In this document: piece after piece, positions 36,367-46,917 of the stretch | Numbering within the stretch: position 1 is the first letter of the stretch | How the letters are laid out: every line of letters begins with the position of its first letter | Assembly (NCBI RefSeq): GCF_000428725.1 | Contig: NZ_AUAM01000037.1 | Coordinates: 1-48,545 of the forward strand | DNA length: 48,545 nucleotides | Reading direction: 5' to 3' | Origin: Psychromonas aquimarina ATCC BAA-1526 | GTDB taxonomy: Bacteria; Pseudomonadota; Gammaproteobacteria; Enterobacterales; Psychromonadaceae | The notes under the pieces: model-generated | What the model saw: the letters and a program-made list of their open reading frames with translations, nothing else | What the model was told of the DNA's origin: nothing | Database searches by the model: none | Program-made: the position numbers and the translations under genes

Positions 36367-36678
36367 ATGAAACAACCTATTATACTGCTAAGCTTAGCAG
36401 CAGCTTCACTTTTAATAACAATAGCTCCGGCACAGGCACAAACGAACTCCGCTGAAAACAGCGGACAAGTTACTCAGGAATCTGCAGACAGGAAGCCGAA
36501 GAATAAAGCGCCGCAGGCAGGAAAACCGCCTCAAACGGCCATTGATGCCTGTTTACAGCAGGCGCCTGCAGCACAATGCAGTTTTCAAGGACCTAAAGAG
36601 ATAGAATCAGGTGTCTGTGAAGATACGCCTGATAAACAGTATTTTGCCTGTAAACCGGATCGGAAAAATATGATTTAA
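36367..36678 (+). CDS. Small secreted four-cysteine protein
   Basis: The start at 36367 is supported by GAGGGAG and gives 103 residues with a signal peptide (MKQPIILL to AQA/QT). The mature N-terminus is charged and Pro/Lys-rich (ADRKPKNKAPQAGKPP). The C-terminal half has cysteines in the spacing ACLQQAPAAQCSFQGP, SGVCED, YFACKPD, a C-x8-C-x-F-x2-P...G-x-C...C-x-P pattern that I have seen in unnamed exported proteins encoded near two-component systems. Two disulfides are expected. It lies directly upstream of the second BaeS-like kinase, so it may be a periplasmic ligand, regulator or target of it. Confidence 0.75.
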   Translation: MKQPIILLSLAAASLLITIAPAQAQTNSAENSGQVTQESADRKPKNKAPQAGKPPQTAIDACLQQAPAAQCSFQGPKEIESGVCEDTPDKQYFACKPDRKNMI

Positions 36679-36705
36679 TGCACCGCTTATTATAATCAAC
36701 AGTAA

Positions 36706-36735
36706 AAGCAGCGCCGCGGCGCTGCTTAATTTTAT
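36706..36735 (+). terminator. Palindromic terminator/attenuator before the second kinase
   Basis: AAGCAGCGCCG/CGGCGCTGCTT (36706-36727) is a perfect 22-bp palindrome followed by AATTTTATT. It would fold into a strong GC-rich stem and limit read-through from the small Cys gene into the kinase gene. Confidence 0.7.
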
Positions 36736-36778
36736 TATTAACAGCAGTTCCATTAACTGCTATAACAGGGGACGTTTT

Positions 36779-38281
36779 TTGAAACTGCTGCACAAGTTCT
36801 TTCTCGCCTTCTTTGTCAGCAACCTGGCTGTTGTCGTGCTGCTGCTGACAGCTATTAGCCTGAGTTTGTCCTCTGATTTTAATAAGCTGGTTAATGAGAC
36901 TGAAGATAAACACCTGCAGGAAACTATCGGCCAGTTAAGGACCTTATACCAGCAGAGCAGCAGCTGGCAGGCAATTATTAACGACGTGCAGATCTGGCGT
37001 GATATCGTTGACCCCAGACAGCAGCGTCGACCACTGCCTCCCCGGAATAATCAGCCGACATACGATGATCCCCCACGAGATAAACGCGGACAGGATCGCC
37101 GCAAAGATAATCCCCCGAGGCAGGAGAGACGAGCAAGGCAGGAGCCGCTGCAGGGTCAGCGGGACACATCCGCTGCATTTCTCAAAACAGGTCAGCGTAT
37201 GAGTTTATACGACAGCAGTAAAAAAGTTATCGTCGGGCGAAAAGAGCTTAGCGGCCATAGCCGTATTGAGCCGGTTATCAGCGGCGGAAAAACCGTAGGC
37301 TGGGTAGGGTTAGCCGTTTCAAATGCGCTTGAAGACAACCCGGCGGCTGAGTTTCTGCAGCAGCAGTTTAAAACATACCTGCTGATTGCCGGCATCGTAT
37401 TATTAATATCCGTTTTTACAGCAATAATGCTGGCTAAACATCTAGCAGCCCCGATAAAGCAGCTTATCAGCGCAACCGGCAGGCTGAGAAGCGGCGACTA
37501 CAGCAGCAGAATAAACAGCAGTTCAAAAGATGAAATCGGCATCCTATCGGAGAATTATAATGATTTAGCGAATACGCTGGAAAAAAATCAGCACAGCCGC
37601 CGTCAGTGGATGTCTGATACCTCCCATGAATTACGCACCCCGTTAACAGTGATTAAATCACAGCTGATCGCCATCCAGGACGGCGTTCTTAAAGCCGCCC
37701 CCGAAAAACTGCAGATGCTGATTGAAGAGGTTGATAAACTCAGCCGCATTGTTGCGGATCTGTATCAACTTTCCAGCTCAGATATCGGTGCGTTAACCTA
37801 CAAAAAAATCAAACTTGATCCGCTTAAATTATTAAATCAGACCCTGGACAATTTTCAGGTAAAGTTTGCTCAACGAGAACTCACACTGTCGCGCAGTGCA
37901 CAACCTGATGTACCATGCTACCTGTTTGCTGATAAAGACCGGCTGCTGCAGCTTTTCTCAAACTTATTTGAAAACTCATGCCGATATACAAATCAGGGTG
38001 GTAAAATCCATATTGTTACCCGCATCGACGGCAGACAGCTGCAGATACAGATACAGGACTCAGCCCCCGGCCTAACAGAAACGGACAGGGTTAAAATTTT
38101 TGAACGCTTCTATCGTGTAGAGCAGTCCCGCAGTCGAGCCCACGGCGGTTCCGGATTAGGACTCGCTTTATGTTCACAGATAGCGGCGGCGCATCAGGGA
38201 ACAATCACAGCACAGAACTCCCCGCTAGGAGGTGTAACCATGCTGATTACCCTGCCGGTTAATTTAGGAGCAGAACAATGA
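36779..38281 (+). CDS. BaeS-like sensor histidine kinase (second copy)
   Basis: The gene uses a TTG start (36779) with AGGGGA 6 nt upstream; no usable ATG would keep the first membrane helix. The 500-residue protein has TM1 (about 5-27), a periplasmic domain, TM2 (about 199-219), HAMP, H283 in DTSHELRTP, and an ATPase domain with NLFENSCRYT and GGSGLGLALC. The periplasmic part has a 50-residue Pro/Arg/Asp-rich insert (about 78-127; RRPLPPRNN, DDPPRDKRG, RRKDNPPRQERRARQ). It is paralogous to the kinase at 1341-2762, whose insert is shorter and mainly basic. It overlaps the regulator gene by 4 bp. Confidence 0.93.
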   Translation: MKLLHKFFLAFFVSNLAVVVLLLTAISLSLSSDFNKLVNETEDKHLQETIGQLRTLYQQSSSWQAIINDVQIWRDIVDPRQQRRPLPPRNNQPTYDDPPRDKRGQDRRKDNPPRQERRARQEPLQGQRDTSAAFLKTGQRMSLYDSSKKVIVGRKELSGHSRIEPVISGGKTVGWVGLAVSNALEDNPAAEFLQQQFKTYLLIAGIVLLISVFTAIMLAKHLAAPIKQLISATGRLRSGDYSSRINSSSKDEIGILSENYNDLANTLEKNQHSRRQWMSDTSHELRTPLTVIKSQLIAIQDGVLKAAPEKLQMLIEEVDKLSRIVADLYQLSSSDIGALTYKKIKLDPLKLLNQTLDNFQVKFAQRELTLSRSAQPDVPCYLFADKDRLLQLFSNLFENSCRYTNQGGKIHIVTRIDGRQLQIQIQDSAPGLTETDRVKIFERFYRVEQSRSRAHGGSGLGLALCSQIAAAHQGTITAQNSPLGGVTMLITLPVNLGAEQ

Positions 38282-38958
38282 TGACAAAATACCATATTCT
38301 TATTGTTGAAGATGAACCGGCCATTGCCGAAGTATTATGTGCCTACTGCACCGCTGCCGGTTACAGTATTAAGCACTTAAGCACCGGTCAGGGGGTCCTC
38401 GCTTATATCAAAGAGAATAACGTTGATTTAGTGCTCCTGGATTTAATGCTGCCCGATATTGACGGTGTCACTCTATGTAAAGAAACCCGCCTGTTTTCAC
38501 AGGTACCGATTATTATGGTGACCGCAAAAAATGAAGAGATTGACCGCTTAATAGGATTAGAAATCGGCGCTGACGATTATATCTGCAAACCCTTCAGCCC
38601 AAGAGAAGTGATAGCAAGAATAAAAGTTATTTTACGCAGAGCGGGAAACCTGAGCGATAAGATTATCCGCCAGTCAGGTTTTGAGCTGGATATGCACAAA
38701 TTCAGTGTCACCCTGCATAACCAGCCTCTGGATCTTACTCCCATCGAATTTAAGATACTGGAGCGTTTTCTGGCGAATATCAGCCGGGTATTCAGCCGCC
38801 AGGAAATAATGGATGCTGTGTATGACGGTTTTGAAGAGATAAGTGATCGTAATATTGATACGCATATAAAAAATATCCGCAAAAAAATAGCGGCCGTTTC
38901 AGCAGATCTTAACCCGATAGTTTCCGTTTACGGAGTGGGTTATAAAATGGAGTGCTAG
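38278..38958 (+). CDS. BaeR-like response regulator (second copy)
   Basis: The 226-residue OmpR-family regulator has acidic E11/D12, phospho-acceptor D55 in LVLLDLMLPD, and the EIDRLIGLEIGADDYICKPFSPRE block (in parts) shared with E. coli BaeR and with the copy at 654-1337. The winged helix has LTPIEFKILERFL and ISDRNIDTHIKNIRKKI, then VYGVGYKM. Its DNA-recognition helix differs slightly from the other copy (SDRNIDTHIKN against TDRTIDSHIKN), so targets may overlap only in part. The start overlaps the kinase stop (ATGA). Confidence 0.94.
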   Translation: MMTKYHILIVEDEPAIAEVLCAYCTAAGYSIKHLSTGQGVLAYIKENNVDLVLLDLMLPDIDGVTLCKETRLFSQVPIIMVTAKNEEIDRLIGLEIGADDYICKPFSPREVIARIKVILRRAGNLSDKIIRQSGFELDMHKFSVTLHNQPLDLTPIEFKILERFLANISRVFSRQEIMDAVYDGFEEISDRNIDTHIKNIRKKIAAVSADLNPIVSVYGVGYKMEC

Positions 38959-38962
38959 ACAC

Positions 38963-39466
38963 TTAATCAATTAAACGGCGCGCCTGCCAGTAGTTCGATT
39001 TCCAGTAGACATTATCCAGCGATGATATCATCACACCTCGACTGGTTGACGCATGCAGAAACTGTCTGTCCGTAATGTAAATGCCCACGTGGCGCACTTT
39101 CCAGCTGGTTTTAAAAAAAACTAAATCTCCAGCCTGCAGATCCTTTTCATTTACAAAAACACCTGAATTTGCCTGCACCTTGGTTGTACGGGCAATATTA
39201 ATATTAAAGCTGTTTTTATAGATAACCTGCGTTAATGCAGAGCAGTCGATGCCCCTTTTATTACTACCGCCTAAGCGGTACGGCGTGCCCTTCCAGTCCT
39301 GATGTTCGCTGTGCAGAAGCATCACAAACTGTTCACTATCTTTCCGGGAGAGACTGTTATCTGAGCGGCCCGAAGAGACACTATGCGATGAAGGTGTCGT
39401 TGAACAGGCACTGATAAAACTCAGTGTGAAGAGCAGACAAACGGCTTTTAAATTAAATTTTATCAA
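38963..39466 (-). CDS. nlpC: NlpC/P60-family cell-wall hydrolase lipoprotein
   Basis: The 167-residue protein has a lipobox (FISAC, Cys21) and a C-terminal NlpC/P60 domain with Cys75 in GIDCSALTQ, His126 in VRHVGIYI and His138 in FLHASTSRGV. Such enzymes are D,D- or D,L-endopeptidases that cut peptidoglycan cross-links. The arrangement matches E. coli NlpC and the start is as expected. Its stop lies 4 bp from the convergent response-regulator gene. Confidence 0.9.
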   Translation of the reverse strand: MIKFNLKAVCLLFTLSFISACSTTPSSHSVSSGRSDNSLSRKDSEQFVMLLHSEHQDWKGTPYRLGGSNKRGIDCSALTQVIYKNSFNINIARTTKVQANSGVFVNEKDLQAGDLVFFKTSWKVRHVGIYITDRQFLHASTSRGVMISSLDNVYWKSNYWQARRLID

Positions 39467-39499
39467 GCTGATACTCCTCGATTAACGGCTCAGACAGTT

Positions 39500-40462
39500 T
39501 TATTGACTGCCTGTTACTAATGCATGTAATAACGATATATGCTCATCTGAATCATTTAAACATGGTATATAATTGTATTTTTCACCACCGCAGCTCAAAA
39601 ATAGTTCTCTGTTTTCGATAGCTAACTCTTCTAATGTTTCTAAACAGTCACTGGCAAATGCCGGGCTGATAATATCCAGCGTTTTTGTGCCGGACTTAGC
39701 GGCCTCAGGTAAAAAATTATCTAAATAAGGTTTTAACCACTCTTCTCTTCCGACGCGGGACTGATAACATAACTTATACTGACTTTCATTTAAGCCTAGC
39801 GCTTCAATAACTAACTGCACAGTAGACTCGCAGTGAGCCTGATAGACATCACCAAGTGTGACATAACGTTTCGGAATACCGTGAAATGAAAAGACCAGCA
39901 GCTGTGCCTGTCCGTTTTCCTGCCAGCTTTTTCTGATGGAGTTAACCAGCGCAGTAATATACAGCGGGTGGTTATGATAATCGTGAATAAAATTAATCGC
40001 AGGAAAATTAAACTGCTGCTTAACTGCCGCACTTAACTGATCAAAAACAGAAGCTGTGGTTGAAACTGAATATTGAGGATATAAAGGCAGTACGGTTAAA
40101 TCCGTCACCCCCTGCTCCTGCAGCGTACTCAACTGTGATGCAATCGACGGCTTGCCGTAGGTCATTGCATACTCAGCCCTTATATTTTCAGAATTAAGGC
40201 TGGCGGCTAATTTCAGGGTCTGCTGCTCGGTATAAAAACGCAGTGGGGAGTCGTTTTCAAACCAGATTTTTTTATACAGCTTAGCAACACGTGCGGAACG
40301 AAAGGGAAGAATAATTAAATAGAGAATCGGCAGCCAGATTAAGCGTGAGGTATCTACAACACGTTTATCTGATAAAAAATCACCTAAAAACTGCCTGACA
40401 CTTTTTTTATCCGGAGACTCAGGAGTACCTAAATTAACCAGTAAGACAGCTCGTTTTTTCAT
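39500..40462 (-). CDS. hemH: Ferrochelatase
   Basis: The 320-residue enzyme inserts Fe2+ into protoporphyrin IX. Motifs are LLVNLGTPESPD at the N-terminus, the PLYPQYS strand, SFHGIPKRY with the catalytic His, the CYQSRVGREEWL segment and ISPAFASDCLETLEELAIENRELF (in parts) near the C-terminus. Length is standard. The adk gene lies 60 bp upstream, with a terminator between. Confidence 0.97.
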   Translation of the reverse strand: MKKRAVLLVNLGTPESPDKKSVRQFLGDFLSDKRVVDTSRLIWLPILYLIILPFRSARVAKLYKKIWFENDSPLRFYTEQQTLKLAASLNSENIRAEYAMTYGKPSIASQLSTLQEQGVTDLTVLPLYPQYSVSTTASVFDQLSAAVKQQFNFPAINFIHDYHNHPLYITALVNSIRKSWQENGQAQLLVFSFHGIPKRYVTLGDVYQAHCESTVQLVIEALGLNESQYKLCYQSRVGREEWLKPYLDNFLPEAAKSGTKTLDIISPAFASDCLETLEELAIENRELFLSCGGEKYNYIPCLNDSDEHISLLHALVTGSQ

Positions 40463-40475
40463 TTTTCTTTTACCT

Positions 40476-40499
40476 GCAAAAAAGGGGCTGAAAGCCCCT
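40476..40499 (-). terminator. Terminator after adk
   Basis: On the minus strand AGGGGCT-TTC-AGCCCCT (40499-40483) is followed by TTTTTT (40482-40476). Strong stem and T-tract, so hemH probably has its own promoter. Confidence 0.9.
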
Positions 40500-40522
40500 A
40501 ATTATAATTTACAGTCTGAGAA

Positions 40523-41218
<696 letters not shown>

Positions 41219-41241
41219 TTAAGTTTCTCAAGACTAACAGC

Positions 41242-41267
41242 AAAAAAGGCCAGCATAAGCTGACCTT
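41242..41267 (-). terminator. Terminator after htpG
   Basis: On the minus strand AAGGTCAGC (41267-41259) pairs with GCTGGCCTT (41254-41246), one G-U pair and a 4-nt loop, followed by TTTTTG. Confidence 0.85.
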
Positions 41268-41288
41268 AGTAACATATATATATGTAAA

Positions 41289-43193
41289 TTAACCTAACAG
41301 TAACTTGTTGATACGACCAACAAACTCAGAAGGATCATCAAGGCTGCCTTTTTCAGACAATACAGCCTGCTCCAGTAATAACTCAGACCACTGAGCAAAC
41401 TGCTCTTCATCAGCCATATCAGCTAATTTAACCACCATTACGTGATCCGGGTTAAGTTCAAAAATCGGTTTGCTTTCCGGTACCGGCTGCCCCATCTGTG
41501 CCATTAGTTTAGCCATCTGCGTACTCATATCATCATTATCAGCAACGATACAAGAAGGTGTAGAAGTTAAGCGGTGTGTTAAACGCACATCTTTAACTTT
41601 ATCGCCTAATACTTCTTTAACACGTTCAATAAAGCTGGCAAATTCAGTCTCCTGCTTTTCCTGCTCTTTTTTATCTTCTTCACTGTCCAGTTTACCTAAA
41701 TCCAGGTCACCTTGAGTTACAGAAGTGAACACTTTACCGTCATACTCTGGTAAGTGGCTTAATAACCATTCATCAACACGGTCAGAAAGCAGTAATACTT
41801 CGATACCTTTCTTACGCAGAACTTCTAAATGCGGGCTGTTTTTAGCTGCATTAAAGCTGTCAGCTGTGATGTAGTAGATCTTATCCTGACCTTCAGTCAT
41901 ACGGCTGATGTAAGCATCTAAAGATACAGTCTGTTCGATTGAATCAGTTTCTGTTGAAGAGAAACGGAACAGTTTACCGATTTTCTCTTTATTAGCCGCA
42001 TCTTCAGCCGGGCCTTCTTTTAATACCTGACCGAACTCTTTCCAGAATGCGTTGTATTCTTCTTCGTTTTTCTTAGCGAACTTAGTCAGCATAGAAAGTG
42101 CACGTTTAGTACATGCACTGCGCAGTTTCGCTGTTACACGCGTATCCTGCAGAATCTCACGAGAAACGTTTAACGGCAGATCATTAGAATCAAGCACACC
42201 TTTTACGAAACGCAGGTAAGTCGGCATAAACTGCTCGGCATCATCCATAATAAATACACGCTGTACGTATAATTTCAGGCCGTGCGCTTTTTCACGGTTC
42301 CAAAGATCATAAGGAGCACGTTTAGGGATATATAACAGACTTGTGTATTCCTGCTCACCTTCAACTTTGTTATGGCTCCAGGTTAACGGGTTTTCAAAGT
42401 CATTGGCAATATGCTTGTAGAACTCCTGATATTCTTCATCATTAAGTTCATTTTTAGAACAGCTCCAAAGTGCAGTGGCTTTATTGATCGCCTGCCACTC
42501 TGCAGCTGTACCTGGAATTTTTTCACCGTCAGGACCATCAGACTCTTCTGTTGCTTCTTTGAACATCTCAACAGGGATGCTGATATGATCAGAATATTTA
42601 GAAACCACAGTGCGAAGTTTGTAATCATTTAAGAATTCACTTTCATCTTCACGCAGATGCAGAATGATTTCAGTACCGCGATCGGCTTTTTCGATATCCG
42701 CAACTGTATAGTCAGCTTCACCCGTTGAAGACCAGCATGTACCTTGAGACGCTTCTTCACCCGCTTTGCGAGTATTAACCGTTACTTTATCGGCAACAAT
42801 AAATGCCGAGTAGAAACCAACACCAAACTGACCGATTAACTGTGAATCTTTAGCCTGGTCACCGGAAAGCTGCTCAAAGAAATCACTTGTACCTGATTTT
42901 GCAATCGTACCTAAATGCTCGATTACTTCATCACGTGTCATACCGATACCGTTATCACTAATAGTAACTGTTTTAGCATCTGCATCAAAACTTAAACGAA
43001 CACGCAGATCGGCATCATTTTCAAAAAGAGAACCATCAGAAAGTGCTTTGAAACGTAATTTATCAGCGGCATCAGCGGCATTAGAAACTAGCTCACGCAG
43101 GAAAATCTCTTTATTAGAGTATAAAGAGTGGATCATTAATTTAAGAAGTTTGCCGGTATCAGCACTAAAAGTATGATTTTGTTGATGTTCCAT
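41289..43193 (-). CDS. htpG: Chaperone HtpG (Hsp90)
   Basis: The ATG at 43193 gives the standard start [20 protein letters not shown] (634 residues); a longer frame adds 11 residues without support. The N-terminal ATPase has [31 protein letters not shown] and [11 protein letters not shown] (the Hsp90 signatures). The middle domain has [10 protein letters not shown], and the C-terminal dimerisation domain ends at KLLLG. It is a heat-induced cytosolic chaperone. A sigma-32 promoter lies upstream. Confidence 0.98.
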   Translation of the reverse strand: MEHQQNHTFSADTGKLLKLMIHSLYSNKEIFLRELVSNAADAADKLRFKALSDGSLFENDADLRVRLSFDADAKTVTISDNGIGMTRDEVIEHLGTIAKSGTSDFFEQLSGDQAKDSQLIGQFGVGFYSAFIVADKVTVNTRKAGEEASQGTCWSSTGEADYTVADIEKADRGTEIILHLREDESEFLNDYKLRTVVSKYSDHISIPVEMFKEATEESDGPDGEKIPGTAAEWQAINKATALWSCSKNELNDEEYQEFYKHIANDFENPLTWSHNKVEGEQEYTSLLYIPKRAPYDLWNREKAHGLKLYVQRVFIMDDAEQFMPTYLRFVKGVLDSNDLPLNVSREILQDTRVTAKLRSACTKRALSMLTKFAKKNEEEYNAFWKEFGQVLKEGPAEDAANKEKIGKLFRFSSTETDSIEQTVSLDAYISRMTEGQDKIYYITADSFNAAKNSPHLEVLRKKGIEVLLLSDRVDEWLLSHLPEYDGKVFTSVTQGDLDLGKLDSEEDKKEQEKQETEFASFIERVKEVLGDKVKDVRLTHRLTSTPSCIVADNDDMSTQMAKLMAQMGQPVPESKPIFELNPDHVMVVKLADMADEEQFAQWSELLLEQAVLSEKGSLDDPSEFVGRINKLLLG

Positions 43194-43251
43194 AATATCT
43201 ATTTCTCTTTGAATTAGCCTAAACAAGACTTTGGTTTAAACGATGATAATA

Positions 43252-43279
43252 AAATGGGGATACTGGAGACGTTTTCAAG
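43252..43279 (-). promoter_or_regulatory. Sigma-32 heat-shock promoter of htpG
   Basis: On the minus strand CTTGAAA (43279-43273) and CCCCATTT (43259-43252) are separated by 13 nt. Both boxes match the sigma-32 (RpoH) consensus closely. They lie about 60 nt upstream of the htpG start codon. Confidence 0.9.
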
Positions 43280-43630
43280 GTCTTAAAGTGAAATTTGTTC
43301 AAAATAAATATAGTGTGATCTAAGTCTATATTTTAATAATGTAACTCCCATAACACAGCACTACTCAAACTAGGTATATTTTAAATTATGATGAATATTA
43401 ACCAGTTAGCAGAGTGAGCATTTTAAAGCGCTAAAACTACCTATATCGGCTAGTTGACGGCCGCATAAGCACAACCTAAAATTCCACGCCTCCAGCCGCC
43501 AATTAACATTTGATCAACCTAAAATCAACACAAGGTTAACCTGGAGCAGGCACAACCATAATATCAGGACAGTTATGGAAGAGTCGCAGACGGACTCAGT
43601 TAACACCTCAAGAAATCATGGAGCATGACA
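43280..43630. other. Intergenic region upstream of the 43631 lipoprotein
   Basis: About 350 bp with no gene and no strong symmetric site. It should carry the plus-strand promoter of the lipoprotein; the ribosome-binding site is GGAG at 43620-43623. Confidence 0.4.
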
Positions 43631-45520
43631 ATGACATACAAGTATTCACTTCTTTCAATTTTTACAGCGGCGGCGTTAGCAGGCTGCGGTGGTTCATCGG
43701 GCTCTTCAAGTTCGTCAACGGCATCAACTTCATCGGACACTTCAAGCACAGAGCAGGCAGTTACCACGACACTCTCAGGTAAAGCTGCAGACGGTTACCT
43801 AAGCAATGCAAATGTTTGTCTGGATCTTAATTTAAATAAAGTCTGCGATACAGGTGAACCATCAGCTGCAAGTACAAGCGGTGGTGAATTCTCCTTAACA
43901 GGTGTTACGCAGACACAAATTGATAAATTCCCGATAATTGTAGAAGTAGTTGCCGGTGCAACCATTGATGAAGACGATCCAGGTACCGTATTAACCCAGG
44001 GTTATACATTAAGCGCACCGGCAGGTTTCACTTTTGTCAGCCCGTTAACCACCATGGTACAGAACGAAATTGAAAAAGGCAGCACGGCCGAAGAAGCTGA
44101 AACAGCCGTTAAAGGTAAATTAGGTACGACTTTAAATTTAGCTGACGACTATGTTGCAGGTAAAAAAGATGACTCCCTTTCCGAAGAAGATAAGGCTGAA
44201 TTTAAAAAACTGCATCAAGTCGCACAGGTTACTGCAAATGTAATTTCCAGCAATATGGCGTTACTTGAAGACACTGCACAAGCAGAAGGCATAAAGGTTG
44301 ATGATTTAATCTCACTTATTGTTGATCAGGTTTTTGACGCTATGGATGAAATCACGGTGCAGATTGAAGCGGCAGAAGCAGATGACAGTACTGAATTCGA
44401 TTCAGATTCAATAGCGGCAGATATCGACAAAGAGCTGATTACGCTTGAAGCGGATAAGCTGCAGGAGCAGATTGCCCAGCAGGAAGCAGAAAGTCAGGCC
44501 GTTGCAGCCAGTCTGGTGGATCTGATCAAAACAGAAGGTATTAACTGGTTCTGGGGTGAAACAGACGATACTGCACCTGAATTTGAGTACGGTACAATAA
44601 CAGTGAATGAGCAGGGTCTTGTCAGTGATATTGAGTACTCCTGGGAAACAGAACAGTGGGTACTGCAGAGTAATGATAATGATGATAACAATGAATGGTT
44701 ATTAACTTCAGCGGGCTGGACTGCCTATGATGACTCAGTAGAAACGGTCACATTAAACAGTGATGCAACTATAACTCTGCATCATGCCGGACTGCCGGAA
44801 CTGAATGAAACCATTAAAGGTACACAGCTGGCACTGGCCGGGTTAAATGCCTCATTAATCATGGATGAAACAGACGGAGACGGAACCTGGGCTGAAGCAA
44901 TACCGGAAAATGTTGTTTTCCCGCAGGGCGCTGTTGGTTATAAACTGGATTTCCAGCAGAACGGCGACCGTTACACCTTTAATAACTGGGACGGCTGTGA
45001 TGATCAAAATAAACTTGGCGGCTTATGTAATACAGTATGGCATCAGAAGGGAACAGGTAATTATGAAGATAACGGCGCGGCGGTAACTCTGGCTGAAATG
45101 GTTGTTGCTAATGCACTTTCTCTCAGCGGCACCCAGGAAGACATTCGTAACTTAAATGCAGTTCATCTTGGCTGGATGGGTAAAGACACGTTAGCTGCAG
45201 AGCTGGTAGCTGGAGGCAAAATTAACTATTACAAAATTAATTATTATGACTCGACTGTTGCATTATTAACCACAGGCAGCTGGAGTGATATCACAGTTCA
45301 TGGTAAAACCCTAAGAACCATCAGCGCACCAAATTACTTTAGCGAGTATGACGGCTTCTTTGATGACCGCGACAATATCATATTATTAGAGTATTTAGAC
45401 GGTGTTCGTATTGGTGAACATAAAGCTGCAGATGAACAGGAAAACCAGGGATTTGTATTTAACAGTACAGCAAGAGACTTTATCCTGGCTAACTTTGACA
45501 GCACGCTAATCAGCGAATAA
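43631..45520 (+). CDS. Large acidic lipoprotein of unknown function
   Basis: The ATG at 43631 lies 7 nt after GGAG, against 1 nt for ATG 43625. The 629-residue protein has a lipobox (ALAGC) and a Ser/Thr-rich linker. At about 47-90 a carboxypeptidase-regulatory-like beta domain is visible (LSGKAADGYLSNANVCLDLN, with KVCDTGEP). A helical, strongly acidic middle (about 130-300) contains SLSEEDKAEFKKL and a long EAADD-rich coiled-coil-like stretch. The C-terminal half is beta-rich (WGETDD, NWDGCDDQNKLGG, AVHLGWMG) with no recognised fold. No operon partner. It is probably an outer-membrane or periplasmic lipoprotein. Confidence 0.75.
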   Translation: MTYKYSLLSIFTAAALAGCGGSSGSSSSSTASTSSDTSSTEQAVTTTLSGKAADGYLSNANVCLDLNLNKVCDTGEPSAASTSGGEFSLTGVTQTQIDKFPIIVEVVAGATIDEDDPGTVLTQGYTLSAPAGFTFVSPLTTMVQNEIEKGSTAEEAETAVKGKLGTTLNLADDYVAGKKDDSLSEEDKAEFKKLHQVAQVTANVISSNMALLEDTAQAEGIKVDDLISLIVDQVFDAMDEITVQIEAAEADDSTEFDSDSIAADIDKELITLEADKLQEQIAQQEAESQAVAASLVDLIKTEGINWFWGETDDTAPEFEYGTITVNEQGLVSDIEYSWETEQWVLQSNDNDDNNEWLLTSAGWTAYDDSVETVTLNSDATITLHHAGLPELNETIKGTQLALAGLNASLIMDETDGDGTWAEAIPENVVFPQGAVGYKLDFQQNGDRYTFNNWDGCDDQNKLGGLCNTVWHQKGTGNYEDNGAAVTLAEMVVANALSLSGTQEDIRNLNAVHLGWMGKDTLAAELVAGGKINYYKINYYDSTVALLTTGSWSDITVHGKTLRTISAPNYFSEYDGFFDDRDNIILLEYLDGVRIGEHKAADEQENQGFVFNSTARDFILANFDSTLISE

Positions 45521-45549
45521 GCAGTAAAACTTAATCTAAGTTATTATTT

Positions 45550-45585
45550 AATACCTGTCAGCTGAACACTGACAGGTATTTTTTT
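45550..45585 (+). terminator. Intrinsic terminator after the large lipoprotein
   Basis: AATACCTGTCAG (45550-45561) pairs perfectly with CTGACAGGTATT (45569-45580), 7-nt loop, followed by TTTTTTT. Confidence 0.93.
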
Positions 45586-45611
45586 ATATGACCTCCACAA
45601 AGCGCCCTGAA

Positions 45612-46901
45612 TCAGTGCTGAAAAGTTACCGTCTCAGTCTGCTCAAGGTTGATCGTTGACAGCGCAGGCTGCGTTTGTGCAATAACTTTGCCGTGACGAA
45701 TTGAATAACGAACCGCGACCTGACGGCGAACTGCATCAAAACCATTTTCAGCAGGAAGGATCAGCAGGCTGGCACTTTTACCTTCTTCTATTCCATAATT
45801 TTCCAGAATATTCAAAGTACGTGCTGAATTACAGCTGATCAGATCCAGTGATTTATTAATCTGCTCATAACCCATGACCTGAGAAACATGCAGTCCCATA
45901 TGCAGCACCTGAAGCATATTCGCCGTACCGAGCGGATACCAGGGATCAAATACATCATCGTGCCCGAAACAGACGTTAATATCAGCAGCCAGCATCTCTT
46001 TAACACGCGTCATGCCGCGGCGTTTCGGATAATCATCGAAACGTCCCTGCAGATGAATATTCACCAGAGGGTTAGCCACGAAATTAATACCCGACATTTT
46101 TAATAACCGGAATAAACGTGATGCATAAGCACCATTATAAGAGCCCATTGCAGTAGTATGACTGGCCGTTACCCGTTCACCCATATCATATTTGTGTGCA
46201 AGCGCAGCCAGCGTTTCAACAAAGCGCGACTGTTCATCATCAATTTCATCGCAATGAACATCAATCAGGCGCTCATATTTACGTGCCAGCTCAAATACAT
46301 AATGTAGAGATTCAACACCATATTCACGGGTAAACTCGAAATGCGGAATGGCGCCGATAACATCAGCTCCCAGCTGTACAGCTTCTTCCAGCAGCTCTTT
46401 ACCGTTAGGGTAAGATAAAATACCTTCCTGCGGAAATGCAACAATCTGAATATCCACCCACTGCTTCATCTCTTGTTTAACTTGCAGCATTGCTTTTAAT
46501 GCCGTCAAAGTCGGATCGGAAACATCAACATGAGTACGCACATGCTGAATACCGTTGGCAATCTGCCATTTTAAAGTCTGCTTAGCACGGGACTTTACAT
46601 CTTCAATGGACAGCGTTTGTTTACGTTCTGACCAGCGTTCAATGCCTTCAAATAAAGTACCGGAAATATTCCAGCCTGGCTGACCAGCCGTTTGTGTTGT
46701 ATCTAAATGAATATGCGGTTCACAGAAAGGCGCAACGGCAAGCCCGCCTTCACCATCAATAATTGTAGTGCCGGGTTTTATCTTCAAATCACCCGCGTTT
46801 GCAGCAATCGCTTTAAAAATTCCATTTTCAATGTGAATTTGATGTTTACCTGGCCTGTCCTGCAGGCAGATATTTTTAATCAGCATATCTAAAGAGTGCA
46901 T
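45612..46901 (-). CDS. codA: Cytosine deaminase
   Basis: The ATG at 46901 follows GAGGATAAAAAA and gives 429 residues; a longer frame (46967) would overlap codB. The amidohydrolase metal site is seen in [13 protein letters not shown] (two His), [10 protein letters not shown] and [11 protein letters not shown], with [14 protein letters not shown] near the C-terminus. It deaminates cytosine to uracil in pyrimidine salvage, with a divalent metal. It is co-transcribed with codB, 16 bp upstream. Confidence 0.96.
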   Translation of the reverse strand: MHSLDMLIKNICLQDRPGKHQIHIENGIFKAIAANAGDLKIKPGTTIIDGEGGLAVAPFCEPHIHLDTTQTAGQPGWNISGTLFEGIERWSERKQTLSIEDVKSRAKQTLKWQIANGIQHVRTHVDVSDPTLTALKAMLQVKQEMKQWVDIQIVAFPQEGILSYPNGKELLEEAVQLGADVIGAIPHFEFTREYGVESLHYVFELARKYERLIDVHCDEIDDEQSRFVETLAALAHKYDMGERVTASHTTAMGSYNGAYASRLFRLLKMSGINFVANPLVNIHLQGRFDDYPKRRGMTRVKEMLAADINVCFGHDDVFDPWYPLGTANMLQVLHMGLHVSQVMGYEQINKSLDLISCNSARTLNILENYGIEEGKSASLLILPAENGFDAVRRQVAVRYSIRHGKVIAQTQPALSTINLEQTETVTFQH

Positions 46902-46917
46902 TTTTTTATCCTCTAAT

